In this document: one piece after another, positions 60,377 through 64,000 of the stretch
Layout of the letters: every line of letters begins with the position of its first letter
Numbering within the stretch: position 1 is the first letter of the stretch
NCBI GenBank assembly: GCA_963730535.1
Contig: CAVSRU010000012.1
Coordinates: 372,001 to 436,000, forward strand
Length of the DNA: 64,000 nucleotides
Reading direction: 5' to 3'
DNA from: DASSUW01 sp963730535
GTDB lineage: Bacteria > Actinomycetota > Thermoleophilia > Solirubrobacterales > Solirubrobacteraceae
Made by a program: the position numbers and the translations under genes
The notes under the pieces: model-generated
The model's database searches: none
The model's input: only the letters and a program-made list of their open reading frames with translations
What the model was told of the DNA's origin: nothing

Positions 60377-61374
60377 CACGCGGCCTCCGCCAGGTACGCG
60401 ATCGGCGCGGCCGGCGCGCCGGCGCGCTCGCCGCGCCACCACTCGACCAGCCGCGTCAGCCCCTGCTCGAGATCCACCTCGGCCTCGAAGCCGAGCATCT
60501 CGCGTGCGAGCCCCGTGTCGGCGAGACGGCGCGTCACGCCGTTGACGGCGCGCGCCGGGCCGTGCACGACCGGCAGGTCCGAGCCCATGACCGCCAACAG
60601 CTTCTGGGCGAGCTTGAGCAGGCTCGTCTCGGTCCCGCTGGCGACGTTGAAGACGACGTCGGTGAGGTCGGACTGGGCCGCGAGCAGGTTCGACCTGGCG
60701 ACGTCGCCGATGTAGACGAAGTCCATCGTCTGCTTGCCGTCGCCGAGGATGAGCGGCGGCTCGCCGGCGTCGATGCGCTCCATCCAGCGCACGAGGACCT
60801 CGGTGTAGAGGCCGTGGACGTCCATGCGCGGTCCGTACACGTTGAAGTAGCGCAGCGCCACGTAGTCGAGCCCGTGCATCGCGTGCATGCTGCGCAGCAT
60901 CCCCTCGTTGAACGCCTTGGCGGCGCCGTAGAAGGTGTCGTTCGCGTAGGGGTGGTGCTTCTCGCGCGTGGGGAACTTCTCGGCCAGACCGTAGACGGAC
61001 GCCGACGACGAGGCCACGACGCGGCGCACGTCCGCCTCGATCGCCGCCTCGAAGACGTTGTACGTGCCGTCCACGAGCACCTCGAGCGCCAGCCGCGGCT
61101 CTTCGGCGCACTGCGTGATCCGGATCGCCGCGAGGTGGAAGACGATGTCGATGCCCTCCGTGAGCTCACGGACCAGCGCGCGGTCGCGGATGTCGCCGTC
61201 GACCACGGTCACGTTGCCGTTGGCCTCGGCCCACGCGAGGTTCTCACGCCGGCCTCGGACGAAGTCGTCGAGGATCACGATCTCGTCGGCCCCCGCGATC
61301 ACGAGCTCGTCGGTGACGTTGGAGCCGATCGCACCGGCGCCGCCGGTGACCAGCACTCTTCCCAGCCTGGTCAC
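60376..61374 (-). CDS. NAD-dependent epimerase/dehydratase (extended SDR)
   Basis: This 332-residue protein has the NAD motif VTGGAGAIGS (9-18) and the catalytic SSSASVYG (122-129) with Y149xxxK153. It resembles UDP-glucose 4-epimerase or nucleotide-sugar dehydratases such as WbpM-like short forms. The exact reaction is not clear. GTG 61374 is chosen. It precedes the aminotransferase in a two-gene unit and could supply its keto-sugar substrate or an epimerised sugar. Confidence 0.9.
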   Translation of the reverse strand: MTRLGRVLVTGGAGAIGSNVTDELVIAGADEIVILDDFVRGRRENLAWAEANGNVTVVDGDIRDRALVRELTEGIDIVFHLAAIRITQCAEEPRLALEVLVDGTYNVFEAAIEADVRRVVASSSASVYGLAEKFPTREKHHPYANDTFYGAAKAFNEGMLRSMHAMHGLDYVALRYFNVYGPRMDVHGLYTEVLVRWMERIDAGEPPLILGDGKQTMDFVYIGDVARSNLLAAQSDLTDVVFNVASGTETSLLKLAQKLLAVMGSDLPVVHGPARAVNGVTRRLADTGLAREMLGFEAEVDLEQGLTRLVEWWRGERAGAPAAPIAYLAEAA

Positions 61375-61522
61375 GATCGGCGCTCCGTCGTAGTGAGATT
61401 GCAGATCTGGAGCACTGTCAGAATTCCCCTGGTTCGCTTTTGGCCTGCACCGAGTGAACGGCGGGCGACCGCGCGAACTTCCGAGGCGCAAGTCTTCGCG
61501 GCGGCCCCGCGTTGGTCGCGTG

Positions 61523-62461
61523 ATGAGGTCAGCGGCCCCCGATGTGTCGATCGTGATCGTGAGCTGGAACGTCCGCGAGCTGCTCCGCGACTGCCTCCGC
61601 TCGATCGGCGACGAGACCAGACGTCGCCACGAGATCATCGTGGTCGACAACGACAGCCAGGACGGATCGGCGGCCATGGTGCGCGCCGCCTTCCCGCGCG
61701 TGAAGCTGATCGCCAACCGGGACAACCACGGGTTCGCCGGGGCCAACAACCAGGGCATGGCGGTCGCCACCGGGCGCCACGTGCTGCTGCTGAACCCGGA
61801 CACGCTCGTGCTCGACGGGGCGATCGACACCATGCTCGACTGGCTCGAGCGCCACCCCGAGGTCGGCTGCGTCGGCTGCCAGGTGCTCGAGACCGAGACC
61901 GACGTGCAACAGACCTGCTTCCGAGACCCCGGGCCCGTGAACCTGCTCCTCGCCGAGACCGCCCTGCACCGCCTCCCGGGCCTCGGGCGGCCCCGGTACA
62001 CCGGGTGGGACCGGCAGGACGAGCGTGACGTCGACGTCGTCTCGGGCATGTTCATGCTGCTCCCGCAGCGGGTCGTCGACGAGGTCGGGCCGATGGACGA
62101 CGCCTTCTTCATCTACTCGGAGGAGGCGGACTGGTGCCGGCGCATCCGCGACGCGGGGTACCGCTGCACGTTCACGCCGGTCGCCCGGATCCGCCACCGG
62201 GAGGGCGGCGGCAAGAGCGCTGCCCAGATGAGCTCGAAGATGTACCTCCAGCTTCAGAAGAGCAAGCTCATCTACGTGCGCAAGCACTACGGCATCGCGG
62301 GGCAGGCCGTCGCCCGGGCTACGCTCCTCGTGGCGATGCTCGCCCGGGCCGCAGTCTTCCGCCTCGCCTCGCTCGCCGCACCGGACGGCGACGCCCGTGC
62401 GCTCGCGCGCCTGGCGACGACCGCGGCCCGATTCCACGTGACCGGCCGGGAGGCGGTGTGA
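61523..62461 (+). CDS. GT2-family glycosyltransferase (rhamnosyltransferase-like)
   Basis: This protein of about 312 residues has VSIVIVSWNVRELL, VDNDSQDGS, the DxD region LNPDTLVLDGAI and the C-terminal MDDAFFIYSEEADWCRRIRDAGYRC (ED-x-D-x base region). This set is typical of rhamnosyltransferases and related inverting enzymes. A C-terminal helix lies near 275-300. ATG 61523 is chosen over the earlier ATG 61454. Its TGA overlaps the next gene's GTG by four bases. Confidence 0.9.
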   Translation: MRSAAPDVSIVIVSWNVRELLRDCLRSIGDETRRRHEIIVVDNDSQDGSAAMVRAAFPRVKLIANRDNHGFAGANNQGMAVATGRHVLLLNPDTLVLDGAIDTMLDWLERHPEVGCVGCQVLETETDVQQTCFRDPGPVNLLLAETALHRLPGLGRPRYTGWDRQDERDVDVVSGMFMLLPQRVVDEVGPMDDAFFIYSEEADWCRRIRDAGYRCTFTPVARIRHREGGGKSAAQMSSKMYLQLQKSKLIYVRKHYGIAGQAVARATLLVAMLARAAVFRLASLAAPDGDARALARLATTAARFHVTGREAV

Positions 62462-63678
62462 CGGCGACGCTCGAGACGCCGGTGGACGCGCCGGCGGGCC
62501 TGCGGGTCGAGCGCCTCGGCGCGATCGAGGACCTCGACCGCATCCGCGCCGAATGGGACGGCTTCGTCGAGCAGAGCGGCAGCGACATCTACTTCACCGT
62601 CGACTGGCTCCAGGCCTGGTGGAGCCACTATGGCCGCGGGCGGACGTTCCACGGCCTGATCGCCTGGGATGGGACGCGGATGGTCGGCGCGCTCCCCTTC
62701 TCGGTCCAGCGCGTCTGGGCGGGCCCGGTGCCGGTGCGCGTCGCCCGCTTCGCGGGGGCCGACTCCACGCTTCCCGTGTTCACGCCCGCGATCGCCGAGG
62801 GCTTCGAGGAGCCGGTCGTACGGGCCGTCCTCGAGCACCTCATCGGCGACGCGCGCTGCGACGCGGTCAGCCTCTCGCCCCTCTCCGGCCAGTCGCCCGT
62901 GGCCGCGGCCGCGGAGCTGGCTGCGGACGGCGACGGCCTCCGGCTCGTGCGCTCCGACAGCCCCGGCCCGCACACCGTGTTCAACCTTCCTGGGTCCTTC
63001 GACGAGTACCTCCAGGGCCTCAGCAGCTCGCAGCGCCAGGGCCACCGTCGCTACCTGCGAAAGCTCGAGGCCAGGCATGAGATCGCGTTCCGGACGGTCA
63101 GCGGCGACGAGGCGATCGCGTACTTCGACCGGTTCCTGGAGCTCCACGCCGCCCACTGGGCCGCGCAGGGCAAGCTCGGCCACTTCGGCGACTGGCCGGA
63201 CAGCGAGGCGTTCAACCGCGACCTCATCGCCCGCATGGCGGCGACGGGGCGGGCTCGGTTCTACGAGATCGCCGGCGACGGCGGTCTGCTCGCGGCTGAG
63301 TACTGCTTCGTGCTGGGCGATCGGTGCTACTGGCGGCTGCCCGCCCGCGATCCCGATCCGGAGCTGGAGAAGCTGCGCCTGGGCCGGCTGAGCCTGGCCG
63401 AGATGTTCCGGGTCGCGATCGAGGAGGGACACCGGATGGTCGAGGGCGGTCCCGGGCACTACGACTACAAGCTGCGGCTCGGCGCCGAGGAGCACCGGCT
63501 GCGCCGCGTCGTCGTCAGCGGCCCCTCGGCGCCGCGGCGCTGGCGCAGCGCGCTGCTGCTGCGGTGGGCCGATCTCCTGCACCTCGTGTACTACCGCGGC
63601 TGGTTCCTCAAGCTCCGTCCGCGGCTGGGTCGGCCGCCGCGGCGCCTGTGGCGCCGCTGGGCCCGCACCCGCCTATGA
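62458..63678 (+). CDS. FemAB-like / GNAT-fold acyltransferase
   Basis: This 406-residue protein belongs to the CelD/BcsL-type branch of GNAT proteins found in polysaccharide loci. It has DIYFTVDWLQAWWSHYG, GLSSSQRQGHRRYLRKLEARHEI and FYEIAGDGGLLAAEYCFVLGDRCYWRLPARDPDPELEKL. No membrane segment is certain. It may acylate sugars. It starts with GTG overlapping the glycosyltransferase stop. It is the second FemAB-like protein in the locus but only distantly similar to the first. Confidence 0.8.
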   Translation: MTATLETPVDAPAGLRVERLGAIEDLDRIRAEWDGFVEQSGSDIYFTVDWLQAWWSHYGRGRTFHGLIAWDGTRMVGALPFSVQRVWAGPVPVRVARFAGADSTLPVFTPAIAEGFEEPVVRAVLEHLIGDARCDAVSLSPLSGQSPVAAAAELAADGDGLRLVRSDSPGPHTVFNLPGSFDEYLQGLSSSQRQGHRRYLRKLEARHEIAFRTVSGDEAIAYFDRFLELHAAHWAAQGKLGHFGDWPDSEAFNRDLIARMAATGRARFYEIAGDGGLLAAEYCFVLGDRCYWRLPARDPDPELEKLRLGRLSLAEMFRVAIEEGHRMVEGGPGHYDYKLRLGAEEHRLRRVVVSGPSAPRRWRSALLLRWADLLHLVYYRGWFLKLRPRLGRPPRRLWRRWARTRL

Positions 63679-64000
63679 GCGGTCCCGGGCGGCCCCTGCT
63701 GCTCGTCGGGGCCGGCGGCTTCGCACGCGAGACGCTCGAGCTGGTGCAGGCGATCAACCGGGCGGCCCCGACGTGGGATGTGGTCGGGGTGCTCGACGAC
63801 GATGCAGGCACCCACGGCCGCCGCATCCACGGCGTCGAGGTGATCGGGCCGTCGGCCGCCGTGCACGACCACCCCGACGCGCTCGTCACCGCGTGCGTGG
63901 CCTCGCCGGACGATCCCCTCCGTCGCCTGGCGTTGGTCTCGCGCCTCGACCTGCCGTCCGAGCGCTACGCGACGCTCGTCCATCCCGCCGCCGTCGTGCC
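63675..64000 (+). CDS. PglD/NeuD-like sugar acetyltransferase, N-terminal part (runs off the window)
   Basis: The 108 visible residues start MSGPGRPLLLVGAGGFARET and include VVGVLDDDAGTHGRRIHGVEVIG. This is the Rossmann-like N-terminal domain of PglD/NeuD sugar acetyltransferases (VGAGGFARET loop). The expected beta-helix domain begins near TLVHPAAVV at the window edge. It probably N- or O-acetylates a nucleotide amino sugar. It overlaps the preceding gene by ATGA. Confidence 0.85.
   Translation, partial: MSGPGRPLLLVGAGGFARETLELVQAINRAAPTWDVVGVLDDDAGTHGRRIHGVEVIGPSAAVHDHPDALVTACVASPDDPLRRLALVSRLDLPSERYATLVHPAAVV

Noticed and set aside
43191..64000. Polysaccharide locus as a recently acquired island
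   Set aside because: Base composition and codon style look like the flanks and there is no integrase, tRNA or direct repeat at its edges. Acquisition cannot be shown from this window.

Overview
The window is a very GC-rich chromosomal segment with dense, often overlapping genes (ATGA, GTGA and TGATG junctions), frequent GTG starts, and TANNNT hexamers 6-11 bases before many start codons. Gene content (an aa3 and a caa3 oxidase cluster, a stressosome operon, a c-di-GMP enzyme, an exopolysaccharide locus) fits an actinobacterium, most plausibly class Thermoleophilia, order Solirubrobacterales. That placement is inferred from gene style and content; no rRNA gene or marker phylogeny was available. 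No tRNA, rRNA, CRISPR array, transposase or phage gene was recognised.

Layout. (1) 1-3.1 kb: start of thioredoxin reductase, a YbhN-like membrane protein, a PAP2-type membrane phosphatase and an enoyl-CoA hydratase. (2) 3.2-6.7 kb: cytochrome oxidase ctaC-ctaD (A1 type) and heme O synthase ctaB. (3) 6.9-10.7 kb: stressosome operon rsbU-rsbR-rsbS-rsbT-rsbX, preceded by two tiny membrane protein genes. (4) 11.1-17.1 kb: an AraC-type regulator, a second oxidase of caa3/A2 type with a tandem universal-stress protein inserted in its operon, a 35-residue membrane protein, and a cytochrome c-cupredoxin lipoprotein on the other strand. (5) 17.1-29.2 kb: a glycosyltransferase, a zinc-ribbon protein, a lipoprotein, a GAF-GAF-GGDEF-HD-GYP enzyme, cold-shock and HIT proteins, a beta-helix acyltransferase, and the cca, alr, CBS, nnr and acpS genes. 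(6) 29.6-34.5 kb: a soluble histidine kinase facing a response regulator, then an operon of a small helical protein, two atypical receivers, a sigma factor and a sugar aminotransferase, closed by a strong hairpin. (7) 34.7-37.6 kb: a beta-propeller protein, an MFS transporter and a lipoprotein. (8) 37.6-64 kb: a giant secreted FN3/DUF4082 repeat protein and a long exopolysaccharide locus with chain-length proteins, a Wzz-polymerase fusion, a flippase, six glycosyltransferases, two FemAB-like acyltransferases, a deacetylase and amino-sugar genes.

The oxidase clusters share heme O from ctaB, and the cytochrome c-cupredoxin lipoprotein is a plausible electron donor. In the polysaccharide locus the oxidoreductase, epimerase, aminotransferase and PglD-like genes would make nucleotide sugars; the glycosyltransferases assemble the repeat; flippase, polymerase and chain-length proteins export and extend it.

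Most unusual are three families of intergenic inverted-repeat elements. They are family A (6.7, 16.1 and 34.5 kb), family B (26.4 kb) and family C (23.0 and 23.9 kb), and several abut or complete gene stop codons. Ten apparent single-base frameshifts cluster between 38.2 and 58.3 kb and none were seen elsewhere, so either that stretch has assembly error or its surface-polysaccharide genes are decaying.
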